Shown in pieces: positions 1 through 5,014 of a DNA stretch of 6,357 nt (its first letter is position 1; each line of letters starts with the position of its first letter). The notes below the pieces were generated by a model, which made no database searches, was not told the origin of the DNA, and worked only from the letters and a program-made list of their open reading frames with translations. The DNA is from Planctomycetaceae bacterium (GTDB lineage Bacteria > Planctomycetota > Planctomycetia > Pirellulales > Pirellulaceae). The DNA lies in contig DNWZ01000034.1 in NCBI GenBank assembly GCA_003506095.1, positions 539 through 6,895 on the forward strand, given 5' to 3'. A program made the translations under genes and the position numbers.

Positions 1-1
1 G

Positions 2-82
2 GACTCGCCGATCTGTGATGAGTGCGGAAACCATCCATGTGATTGTGTTATGGATGTGGCGGCGAAGGAGGCCAGCAAGTGA
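2..82 (+). CDS. C-terminal end of a Cys-rich protein (partial)
   Basis: The last 26 codons of a gene that enters from the left edge and ends at TGA 80-82. The visible tail contains C-D-E-C-G-N-H-P-C-D-C, a cluster of four Cys and one His resembling half of a small zinc-binding knuckle, followed by a charged tail ending A-S-K. The frame was chosen because it alone gives this ordered Cys pattern; a second plus frame is also open here (to a stop near 89) but gives an unlikely Arg/Trp-rich peptide. The rest of the gene lies outside the window, so its function is unknown. It would be the nearest upstream neighbour of the zinc-ribbon gene at 240. Confidence 0.45.
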   Translation, partial: DSPICDECGNHPCDCVMDVAAKEASK

Positions 83-166
83 TCAATAGAAACGAATCAG
101 GCGAAGTCGTTTAAACGAACTGAAATGCCAAATCGATTCTCTTGATACTTGAGAAGGGTCTCGATC

Positions 167-243
167 ATGAAACAAGTGCGAAGCGATTCGCAGACACAAT
201 TCAATCACTACTTAAAATGACTAAAAAAGAAAGAAAACAATGA
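167..243 (+). CDS. Two chained mini-ORFs leading into the zinc-ribbon gene
   Basis: ATG 167 opens a 17-codon ORF (MKQVRSDSQTQFNHYLK) ending at TGA 218-220, with a purine-rich GAGAAGGG (151-158) 8 bases upstream as a possible ribosome site. Its stop shares ATGA (217-220) with a second ORF of 8 codons (MTKKERKQ), whose stop at 241-243 again shares ATGA (240-243) with the start of the next gene. Two successive 4-base overlaps are the classic layout for translational coupling, and the gene at 240 has only an A-rich tract of its own. A leader-peptide role is inference; ORFs this short can arise by chance. Confidence 0.25.
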
Positions 244-770
244 CAGACAAATTGACTTGCCCCGAATGTGGTCGCAGTGAATTCCGACGGTATGCTTATG
301 TCTCCATCTACACAAATGGGGAGGTGTGCGATGAAAGTGAAGACGGGGCGTATGTGTGCGTCAATTGCGACTGGGAGCTTTCCGACGATGATGGTTCGCC
401 AATCACAGACGCCGATGAAATCGTTGTGAAGATGCATGGATATACATGCATATACGTCGAGTCGATCAGCACCTATTGCGACCCTCCAGGCTACCTCGAC
501 GACGACTGGGATTTGACCGATGACGAGATCGACGAGTGGACTGAAATCGCCGATCAAATCATCGCAGATGAGCTGAGTGAGCAACTGTTTGGCTTGCCTG
601 TCCACTTCGGAGCCGATTACGAACTGTCCCAGAAAATAAACGCAGGAGTAATCGGCAAGCCTCTCTTCTTGGATAGCGAGGATTGGCATGAAAAATGCAA
701 TGACATTTATTGCGACGCTGCCCAAAACGCATATGAGGCAATCATAAAGGCGAGGCAAGAAGAAATGTGA
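240..770 (+). CDS. Very acidic zinc-ribbon protein, function unknown
   Basis: A 176-residue protein, complete. The N-terminus has a zinc ribbon: CPEC at residues 7-10 and CVNC at 40-43, with a short strand-rich insert between. The rest is strongly acidic: by hand count 43 Asp/Glu against 10 Lys/Arg, with no Lys or Arg at all between residues 65 and 131, a stretch containing the run DDDWDLTDDEIDEW. Further Cys occur at 30, 70, 80, 153 and 158. An in-frame TAA at 222-224 rules out an upstream start, so ATG 240 is firm. There is no signal peptide or membrane segment, so it is probably cytoplasmic. I do not recognise the family. Acidic proteins of mobile elements sometimes mimic DNA or bind basic partners; that is speculation here. 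The large minus-strand ORF over it is an antisense shadow. Confidence 0.8.
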   Translation: MTDKLTCPECGRSEFRRYAYVSIYTNGEVCDESEDGAYVCVNCDWELSDDDGSPITDADEIVVKMHGYTCIYVESISTYCDPPGYLDDDWDLTDDEIDEWTEIADQIIADELSEQLFGLPVHFGADYELSQKINAGVIGKPLFLDSEDWHEKCNDIYCDAAQNAYEAIIKARQEEM

Positions 771-1081
771 TGCACTGCTGGAAAGCATTGGAATCTGATT
801 TCCAACGACAGACGATAATGAAAATAATTTTTGAATTGACGAACTGAACGACAACTATTTTCTCTTGTTGTTTGTTGACGCAGATAAAAGCAATTTGTTC
901 GTGGAAGGTGCTAGGGAAAGTAAGGGCGACGCATCAACGGTTTTTCCCGTCAAGTCGGAAAAGATCGGATTGTATCGGAATCCATTTTGCGTCCATCCGT
1001 AGCTGTGTGAGACAAATGATCTCACGGTGATGGCTACGCCACTACCTGAAAACCATAAGTACCTTTTACCGAGTAAAAACA
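771..1081. other. Gene-free stretch with small inverted repeats
   Basis: I see no convincing gene in these 311 bases on either strand; the 75-codon minus-strand ORF here has no recognisable content. There are two small dyads. TTGGAA/TTCCAA with a 6-base loop (788-805) lies 17 bases after the zinc-ribbon gene and lacks a following T-run. GTGAGA/TCTCAC with a 7-base spacer (1007-1025) lies about 60 bases before the next start. The segment 815-840 is AT-rich. It probably carries the 3' end of the upstream transcript and the promoter for the DUF6011 gene, but I cannot point to convincing -35/-10 boxes. Confidence 0.4.
1007..1025. repeat. Perfect inverted repeat GTGAGA-N7-TCTCAC
   Basis: Six-base perfect arms separated by 7 bases, 57 bases upstream of the start at 1082. 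The spacing of the half-sites, about 13 bases centre to centre, would suit a dimeric repressor site, or it could form a short hairpin in the 5' untranslated region. No partner regulator is visible in the window. Confidence 0.3.
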
Positions 1082-1690
1082 ATGGAAAAAATTGACCTTA
1101 TTGCGTTAGCCGAAGCTCTTGAGCGGTATGCCCAAGGAAATCTAAAGTTGGAAAAGTTCTTCGACATGACTGTGAATTATTTCAGGTGCAAGTGCTTTGA
1201 CAGGACTAACCTCGAACGCCGCCCGCCCGTGTCATTGTGCCTGCGTGATCCCGACCATGTGTTTACCTTGAAGCCTGGCTACAGGTCGGCGACGAAACGT
1301 CGCCAGCAAGATGGAAGCATGGTTTTCAAGGAATACGGCCAGATGCAGTTCGAGTCGGTCTATATCGACTGCGTCAGCATCACGGAGTTGCCGCCACAAG
1401 ACGGTCGGCAAGTATTGCAGCACACAAAAGCTTGCAAGTTGCGACTCGATGAGTCTGGGCGGTTGTCGCACCATGGAGCTTGGTATTACCGATATGCCCC
1501 ATCTGCGGTTGATGAATTTGTAAAAGTGGTCAACGAATTCATTTTGTTTCCTTGGCAAATCCTCAGCCGGTCCAAGAACAGGTGCTGCTGCTGTGGAAAG
1601 TGGCTGACCGACGACGTCAGTCGTTCCCGAGGCATAGGTCCAGAATGCTTGCGGAGTGCGGCTTTGTGCTTTGGTGAGCCAAGAAATTAA
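1082..1690 (+). CDS. DUF6011-type zinc-motif protein
   Basis: A 202-residue protein. The C-terminus, about residues 166-192, carries the recognisable DUF6011 pattern: C-x2-C-G (C168, C171), then W-L-T-D, S, and R-G-I-G-P-E-C with C189. This short, probably zinc-binding motif is found at the end of many phage and mobile-element proteins of unknown role. The N-terminal 160 residues are alpha/beta with a helical start (MEKIDLIALAEALERY), a CKC at 36-38 and a basic KRRQQ near 72-76; I do not recognise them. The start at ATG 1082 follows an A-rich leader (GAGTAAAAACA) without a clear Shine-Dalgarno site. The TAA at 1688-1690 is in frame with the methyltransferase remnant that follows, so only this stop separates the two. 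A nucleic-acid-binding role is likely but inferred from the motif type only. Confidence 0.75.
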   Translation: MEKIDLIALAEALERYAQGNLKLEKFFDMTVNYFRCKCFDRTNLERRPPVSLCLRDPDHVFTLKPGYRSATKRRQQDGSMVFKEYGQMQFESVYIDCVSITELPPQDGRQVLQHTKACKLRLDESGRLSHHGAWYYRYAPSAVDEFVKVVNEFILFPWQILSRSKNRCCCCGKWLTDDVSRSRGIGPECLRSAALCFGEPRN

Positions 1691-1702
1691 AAAACGTTTT
1701 TT
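1689..1702. repeat. 14-base perfect palindrome AAAAAACGTTTTTT at gene junction
   Basis: A perfect palindrome overlapping the TAA of the DUF6011 gene and lying exactly where the truncated methyltransferase sequence begins. It could mark the deletion junction. It is too AT-rich and loopless to serve as a normal terminator, and may be coincidence. Confidence 0.4.
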
Positions 1703-2236
1703 GCCTTTCATGATTTCCGAAGCGAGTTGCGTCGTTTCAACAGCTTCCCTGCAAGTCAAGCAGATGTGGTGGATATTGGTTTTAAAAAACTTGCACTCCA
1801 CCAGCTTTCGTATTCTGGTCTTGGTGTGAAATCAGGAGGTCCACTTACCGATATTGGTAGCCGATGGTCGCCGCACTATATTTGCAAGAAGATCGAAAGC
1901 ATTCATCGGAAGTTTTCTTCGGTTTCTGTTCATGGAAACGCTTGCTCATCTCTCGATTTTGACCATCTGATTCTTGATGACAACGGACTGCTCTACCTCG
2001 ATCCACCGTATTACAAACAAGGGGCGTCGCTGTACAAATACGCATTTTCAGCAAATGATCATGAACGGTTGGCTAGCCTCCTTTATGAGCGAACAGCCCC
2101 CTGGCTTCTTTCCTATGACGATTGCCCAGAAATCAGGTCATTGTATGCCTGGGCTAAAATCAAAAGTATACCGGTCAATTATTCCATCACCGGATCGGTG
2201 GGACGAAGCGAATTATTGATTTCTTCGAGTCGTTAG
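1691..2236 (+). pseudogene. D12-class DNA adenine methyltransferase, N-terminus lost
   Basis: About 181 codons resembling the middle and C-terminal part of Dam-like (MT-A70/D12 class) N6-adenine methyltransferases. Markers in order: HDFRSELRRFN at the start, LSYSGLGVKSGGP, the catalytic motif DPPY (2000-2011), HERLASLL, the family-typical PWLLSYDDCPEIRSLY, and NYSITG ... SELLI at the end. In this class the order is SAM-binding FxGxG motif first, then DPPY. The N-terminal part with FxGxG is absent, the similarity begins right after the TAA of the upstream gene, and the frame contains no ATG at all. Only a TTG at 1727 without a ribosome site could start it, in the middle of conserved sequence. 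The product cannot be an active enzyme by itself. Most likely a deletion joined the DUF6011 gene to the methyltransferase remnant; a helper fragment elsewhere is possible but unlikely. Confidence 0.8.
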
Positions 2237-2370
2237 CGGGAACGAGGTGATGCATTTCGGGAGATTTAGGCTGTTGGTAGGTTTACAGAGCGGTCGTCCA
2301 ATTGAACTCCTGGGGATGTGCTTGCGAAAGCAATGCAGCACTACACTAAATTTGCTGCCAGCGGAGGGGC

Positions 2371-3795
2371 CTAACGTTTAGTTGATTCGGTGGGGAAAAT
2401 CTGTTCGCCCAGCCACCTTATCGCTGCATCAAAGGTTGGGACTGGTTTTCCGCTCGTTAGATAGCTCTGTTTCGCTACGCTATGGTTAAGATACATTGAG
2501 TACGACTGGCCATGCAGGTCTGACGATTCGATCAAGTTCGCTCCCGTTTTTCTAAATTGCTTCAATGTCTTGTTCCAATCTCGGGAAAGCAGCTCTCTGT
2601 TTTTTAGTTTTTTTACTAAGCGGACATAAGCTGATCGAATTGTGTCAGTCCTAGCATTTGTCTGATTGACAATGAGTGGATTCCCGTCTTTCGACAGCAA
2701 GCAAATGCCTTCTCGATTTGCATGTTCTTGAAACAGTTTCCAAGTTATTGGCCAAAGCGACCAGTTGCAACGGTAAGGCTGTCCTTTGCCGGTCGTAAGT
2801 GCCTGCCGGGCCGTTTTAGAGCGGGGGCGAATGATTCGCCCTTTTTCCCAGTCAATCTCTTTATGATTAAGGTCTGCGATGTCCCCTTGATACATTGCGC
2901 AGTTGAGCATCAAGCACAAATAGAGTTTTGTTTTGTCGGAAGCATTCGACAGCAGTAGATGTACTTCCTCTAGTGTAAAAGGGTTGGGTTCTTTTCGCTC
3001 AGTTGGAATTCGCTGGGCTTTGCTTCGTAGGTTTTTAGGAAGAGGAACGTCCGGGTAGTCTTCCGCCAGGTCCGTCATCCACTTTCGGAACTTAGCCTGA
3101 TAATTGAAAGCTGTATTACGAGCTATCTTTCTTTCCGTGAGAAGATTTTCTAAGTACGCAGTGTAGTCACGAATAGTCTTTTCAGTAACATGTTCCAACG
3201 ATCTTGACGCACCAAACCATTCGACAAAGACTTCCAAGGCTCTCTTTACCTGACCGTAGTGACCATAGCTGCCTTGATTGCTCTCAGCTTTCCGTCGCAG
3301 CCGAGAAATGTATTCGTCGGCCAGCAACTTGCAATTCAGACTCGGATTGCTCGAATCCCTTATCTGCTCAACGGTAGTTGCTCGGTCTGCAATGATCTCT
3401 CCAGTAGCTTTGCCGTTATACTCTCCGACTAGGAAAGCAGTTGCTTCAAATAGAGCTTCCCTGTCCATTGCTGGTACGTTTGCAAGGTGAGCTCGAAAAG
3501 TCGCCGCCAGTGACGGGTTCCCTGTTAACTCAGCGTGTTCCAATGCTGAACGAAATTTCTCGGCGACAAGCTCCCGGTGCAGTACATAAGGATCACTTGC
3601 ATCGAAACGCACGGTTGGTTCTACGGAAGTTTGAGCTTTACGCCACTCGACAAATTCCGCCCATGCCTGACGTTTGTTTTCACGAGTGTCAGAATCGAAG
3701 GATTTAGATCGCCATCTTTCCGATTTGAACTGCTTCTTGTATCTGATCTTTGTGCCGTGTTTTTCCACACTAAATTTGATTGCTTCTCTCGCCAT
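2371..3795 (-). CDS. int: Tyrosine recombinase (site-specific integrase)
   Basis: A 474-residue phage-type integrase, presumably mediating integration and excision at the adjacent tRNA-Ala site. Residues 1-155 form an N-terminal region beginning MAREAIKFSVEKHGTK; about 155-245 is the SAM-like core-binding domain (DEYISRL...TAFNYQAKFRKW); about 270-474 is catalytic. Visible active-site residues: Lys 327 in RPRSKT, Arg 415 in KQFRKTGANLI (Lys where the usual HxxR has His), His 438 in YLNHS, and the likely nucleophile Tyr 445 in KQSYL. The first catalytic Arg is replaced: the segment reads AMYQGDIADL where most integrases have Arg. This variant fits the planctomycete style I remember, so it need not mean inactivity. 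The start was set at 3795 because AAGGA (3805-3809 on this strand) lies 9 bases upstream; the longer frame to 3912 adds an odd hydrophobic leader encoded by the repeat cluster. It is transcribed away from the attachment site. Confidence 0.9.
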   Translation of the reverse strand: MAREAIKFSVEKHGTKIRYKKQFKSERWRSKSFDSDTRENKRQAWAEFVEWRKAQTSVEPTVRFDASDPYVLHRELVAEKFRSALEHAELTGNPSLAATFRAHLANVPAMDREALFEATAFLVGEYNGKATGEIIADRATTVEQIRDSSNPSLNCKLLADEYISRLRRKAESNQGSYGHYGQVKRALEVFVEWFGASRSLEHVTEKTIRDYTAYLENLLTERKIARNTAFNYQAKFRKWMTDLAEDYPDVPLPKNLRSKAQRIPTERKEPNPFTLEEVHLLLSNASDKTKLYLCLMLNCAMYQGDIADLNHKEIDWEKGRIIRPRSKTARQALTTGKGQPYRCNWSLWPITWKLFQEHANREGICLLSKDGNPLIVNQTNARTDTIRSAYVRLVKKLKNRELLSRDWNKTLKQFRKTGANLIESSDLHGQSYSMYLNHSVAKQSYLTSGKPVPTFDAAIRWLGEQIFPTESTKR

Positions 3796-3807
3796 TTGCT
3801 CAATTCC

Positions 3808-3871
3808 TTGGGGCCATTTCTTGGGGCCAATTTGACCAGAAAAATGGCCCCAAAGCAAGAAAATGGTCAAA
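3808..3871. repeat. Cluster of TTGGGGCCA and TTTGACCA repeats (arm sites/operator)
   Basis: Three copies of TTGGGGCCA: direct copies at 3808-3816 and 3821-3829 (13 bases apart), and an inverted copy, TGGCCCCAA, at 3845-3853. The first and third form a perfect 10-base inverted repeat (TTGGGGCCAT/ATGGCCCCAA). A second motif is nested with them: TTTGACCA at 3831-3838 and its inverse TGGTCAAA at 3864-3871. All lie between the integrase start and the tRNA fragment, where arm-type integrase sites or the integrase operator are expected. The first copy overlaps the integrase ribosome site. The repeats are seen directly; the binding role is inferred. Confidence 0.75.
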
Positions 3872-3901
3872 AAAACCAATGTTTTTCGTAGATGCACATT
3901 C

Positions 3902-3943
3902 ATGGCATGCAAGAGGTCATCGGTTCAAGTCCGTTATCCTCCA
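3902..3943 (+). tRNA. 3' half of tRNA-Ala(GGC), att junction
   Basis: This segment reads as the second half of a tRNA-Ala. It has an anticodon loop ATGGCAT with anticodon GGC (3904-3906), the 3' anticodon strand GCAAG (3909-3913), variable loop AGGTC, T-arm ATCGG-TTCAAGT-CCGTT (3919-3935), the 3' acceptor strand ATCCTCC (3936-3942) and discriminator A 3943. No CCA is encoded. It closely follows the known bacterial tRNA-Ala(GGC) pattern ATGGCATGCAAGAGGTCA. To its left the expected 5' strand CTTGC reads CATTC, and no D-arm or acceptor 5' strand exists, so the gene is cut at the anticodon stem-loop. The T-stem has one T.T mismatch (positions 50-64), possibly drift in a dead copy. This is the element/chromosome boundary; an intact tRNA is predicted at the other end. 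Confidence 0.85.
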
Positions 3944-3958
3944 CTTCAGACACACATT

Positions 3959-3983
3959 AAGCCGCCTTCGGGCGGCTTTTTTT
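3959..3983 (+). terminator. Intrinsic terminator of the tRNA gene
   Basis: A perfect 8-base stem AAGCCGCC/GGCGGCTT closed by a TTCG tetraloop, running into seven T residues (3977-3983). It starts 16 bases after the tRNA discriminator base and is very probably the original tRNA-Ala terminator, which marks this side as ancestral chromosome. Confidence 0.92.
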
Positions 3984-4058
3984 GTGCGCCTAAGTGCTTT
4001 TTCGCCAATGATTTACGGCATTTTCACCACCTGCCTTCCGTTGTGTGGGTGGAGTGTA

Positions 4059-4080
4059 GTGTCGGATTCCGTGTCGGATT
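4059..4080 (+). repeat. Direct repeat GTGTCGGATT x2, 12-base period
   Basis: Two exact 10-base copies at 4059-4068 and 4071-4080, separated by CC, in the region upstream of the 4118 start. One repeat per helical turn and a bit suits a protein-binding site or a replication-slippage product. No function can be assigned. Confidence 0.4.
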
Positions 4081-4103
4081 TGGTTTTCTTTAAGCTGCTT
4101 CAC

Positions 4104-4110
4104 GAAGGAG
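4104..4110 (+). promoter_or_regulatory. Strong ribosome binding site GAAGGAG for the 4118 gene
   Basis: GAAGGAG with a 7-base spacer (TTTCAGG) to ATG 4118 is the best Shine-Dalgarno site in the window. It shows that the broken gene behind it was once properly translated. Confidence 0.75.
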
Positions 4111-4117
4111 TTTCAGG

Positions 4118-4426
4118 ATGCCAAAATCGACTTACAGGGGATCGATCCCCAAGCCAGACAACCGAGGGTATGCTCGCCCTGAGATCGGTGCCGACCGGTT
4201 CACGATAGCCAACATCCGAACCGACAGCCAAGGAGAGATGAAGCGACGACGAGATGCTGTCGCAGGTCTCTTTGATGTGCAATGCCAACAAACCGGCGAG
4301 GGACGTTGGGTGGAACCCTTTCTCGGGTTCGCAAAGAAGTTGGCAAGCGGCCATCGGTTACGAGCAGGTAACTTTTCTTCACCACGGCTTCGGTGTCGCC
4401 CAGCCATACACAAACAACATGCCTAG
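4118..4426 (+). pseudogene. 5' fragment of an unidentified gene, broken near codon 78
   Basis: The ORF has an excellent ribosome site and starts MPKSTYRGSIPKPDNRGYARPE; to about residue 78 (KKLASG, ending 4351) it reads as a normal folded, soluble domain with helical segments (GEMKRRRDAVAGLFDVQC, EPFLGFAKKLASG). After 4351 the composition becomes unlike a real protein (HRLRAG ... SSPRLRCRPAIHKQHA) until the stop at 4424-4426. The change falls at the base where similarity to an integrase C-terminus on the opposite strand ends (4353). I read it as the 5' stub of a longer gene cut by a rearrangement. The N-terminal style is familiar from planctomycete proteins, but I cannot name the family. A short intact 102-residue protein is the alternative. 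Confidence 0.55.
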
Positions 4427-4610
4427 GAAGCATCCGTTCAAGCTCAGTCTGTCGGGATGCTCGTATTGAGTGGAACACCCGAGCCCACGGTGTGACGCTC
4501 GCCCTTTTCAGGATCTTCATAAACTGATTTCTCAAGTTCGAGTTGGCCCAACCGGTGCGAAACTCCGTTGAAACGGCTTTTCGCGCGAAAGCGGTGGGCC
4601 AAGTGTCGCT
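4353..4610 (-). pseudogene. C-terminal relic of a second tyrosine recombinase
   Basis: Reading leftward from 4610, the frame gives a degraded stretch, then TEFRTGWANSNLRNQFMKIL, SVTPWARVFHSIRASRQTEL, RHVVCVWLGDTEAVVKKSYL and LVTD. This is the C-terminal catalytic end of a planctomycete-type integrase: HSIR is the HxxR box, WLGD stands where LGH usually is, and the Tyr codon at 4368-4370 is the nucleophile. The first Arg, the catalytic Lys and all N-terminal domains are absent; the frame is closed upstream by TAG 4611-4613. Downstream of VTD (4353) the frame stays open to 4200 but reads as antisense of the 4118 fragment. Its motifs differ clearly from those of the intact integrase at 2371, so it comes from another recombinase family and another integration event. 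Confidence 0.75.
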
Positions 4611-4628
4611 CTACTCTCCCGCATAGAT

Positions 4629-4657
4629 TTGCCAGCACGACTAACCCGGTGTACCAT
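4629..4657 (+). promoter_or_regulatory. Predicted higBA promoter
   Basis: TTGCCA (4629-4634) and TACCAT (4652-4657) with a 17-base spacer fit a sigma-70 type promoter (5 of 6 and 4 of 6 consensus positions). The -10 box lies inside the first palindrome, and the expected transcript start falls at the left edge of the second, so a repressor bound at either would block initiation. The promoter begins immediately past the integrase relic. Confidence 0.5.
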
Positions 4658-4662
4658 ACACC
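4648..4662. promoter_or_regulatory. Palindromic operator 1, GGTGTA-CCA-TACACC
   Basis: A perfect 6-base inverted repeat with a 3-base centre overlapping the predicted -10 box. It is probably bound by the HigA HTH domain or the HigBA complex, as in known autoregulated toxin-antitoxin operons; the binding is inferred. Confidence 0.55.
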
Positions 4663-4664
4663 AA

Positions 4665-4683
4665 AGTTCCCATTTAGGGAACT
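4665..4683. promoter_or_regulatory. Palindromic operator 2, AGTTCCC-ATTTA-GGGAACT
   Basis: A perfect 7-base inverted repeat with a 5-base centre, 2 bases after operator 1 and 37 bases before higB. Its sequence differs from operator 1, so the two sites may differ in affinity, or one may be a hairpin at the 5' end of the transcript. Confidence 0.6.
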
Positions 4684-4720
4684 CTAGGATTGACGCAGGA
4701 ATGGGAACGGACGACAATTC

Positions 4721-5014
4721 ATGAGAGTGATCGCAAGGAGCACGCTGACTCGATACGGAGCCGCGAACCCACGCGCCACCCAAGCTCTCAGGGCTTGGTA
4801 CGCGGAAGCGAAGCACGCATCGTGGGCAACCCCGTCAGACGTGAAGGCACACTACGGCAACGCCAGCATCCTGAAAGATGGTCGCGTCGTGTTCAATATC
4901 TGCGGAAATGAGTTTCGACTTGTTGTCCAGATCAACTACGAGTTTTTTACCATTTACATTCGGTTCATTGGGACACACGCGGAATATGACAAGATCGACT
5001 CGCAAACCATCTGA
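4721..5014 (+). CDS. higB: HigB-family toxin (RelE superfamily mRNA interferase)
   Basis: A 97-residue protein, full length for the HigB_toxin family (PF09907). Family landmarks: ALRAWYAEAKHASWATPSDVK (residues 22-42), ASILKDGRVVFNI (48-60), NEFRLVVQINY (63-73), YIRFIGTHAEYDKID (79-93). Characterised HigB toxins of the RelE superfamily bind the ribosome and cut mRNA during translation; that activity is assumed here. Basic residues suited to RNA contact include Arg 55, Arg 66, Arg 81 and His 86. The gene precedes its antitoxin, the usual order for HigBA, with a 7-base gap. ATG 4721 matches the family start (MRVI), although the ribosome site is weak (GGAACGGA, 4704-4711). It appears intact: no frameshift and all conserved blocks present. 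Confidence 0.93.
   Translation: MRVIARSTLTRYGAANPRATQALRAWYAEAKHASWATPSDVKAHYGNASILKDGRVVFNICGNEFRLVVQINYEFFTIYIRFIGTHAEYDKIDSQTI

Larger units (their letters stand above)
1..3943. mobile_element. Integrase-bearing end of an element integrated in tRNA-Ala
   Basis: A complete tyrosine recombinase gene (2371-3795, minus) lies about 100 bases from a tRNA 3' half (3902-3943) that has no 5' half. This is the expected junction of an element that entered a tRNA gene. The tRNA terminator follows directly on the right, so the right side is the original chromosome and the element extends left past position 1. Cargo seen here: a Cys-rich gene tail, an acidic zinc-ribbon protein, a DUF6011-type protein and a broken phage-type adenine methyltransferase. 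No structural phage genes, relaxase or replication gene is visible, so prophage, satellite or integrative element cannot be told apart. The junction is seen directly; the element's extent is inferred. Confidence 0.7.

Noticed and set aside
107..118. 12-base palindrome TCGTTTAAACGA
   Set aside because: Perfect but isolated, with no associated promoter boxes or second copy; too little to assign a role.
222..243. A-rich AAAAAAG as a -1 frameshift site into the zinc-ribbon gene
   Set aside because: In the mini-ORF frame the codons are ACT AAA AAA, so the required base before the first AAA is T rather than A and P-site re-pairing would fail; ATG 240 suffices.
433..450. Inverted repeat TGCATG-GATATA-CATGCA
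   Set aside because: It lies well inside the zinc-ribbon coding sequence with no gene start nearby; no reason to call it an operator.
201..854. Large minus-strand ORF with hydrophobic content
   Set aside because: It is antisense to the acidic zinc-ribbon gene; Asp/Glu codons read in reverse give Val/Ile/Leu-rich sequence that only looks membrane-like. No ribosome site.
855..1082. 75-codon minus-strand ORF in the gap
   Set aside because: No recognisable motif, unlikely composition, and no ribosome site; treated as chance.
1727..2236. Methyltransferase as an intact gene from TTG 1727
   Set aside because: The TTG lies inside conserved sequence, has no ribosome site, and the SAM-binding FxGxG region is missing.
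3796..3912. 39-residue hydrophobic N-terminal extension of the integrase
   Set aside because: It is encoded by the repeat cluster and att region; MAREAIKF at 3795 has a proper ribosome site and fits the family.
3902..3943. Complete functional tRNA
   Set aside because: No 5' acceptor strand, D-arm or 5' anticodon strand lies upstream; only the 3' half is present.
4701..4724. 7-codon mini-ORF (MGTDDNS) overlapping higB by ATGA
   Set aside because: The only purine-rich site is too close to its ATG; a single 4-base overlap of such a short ORF is easily chance.
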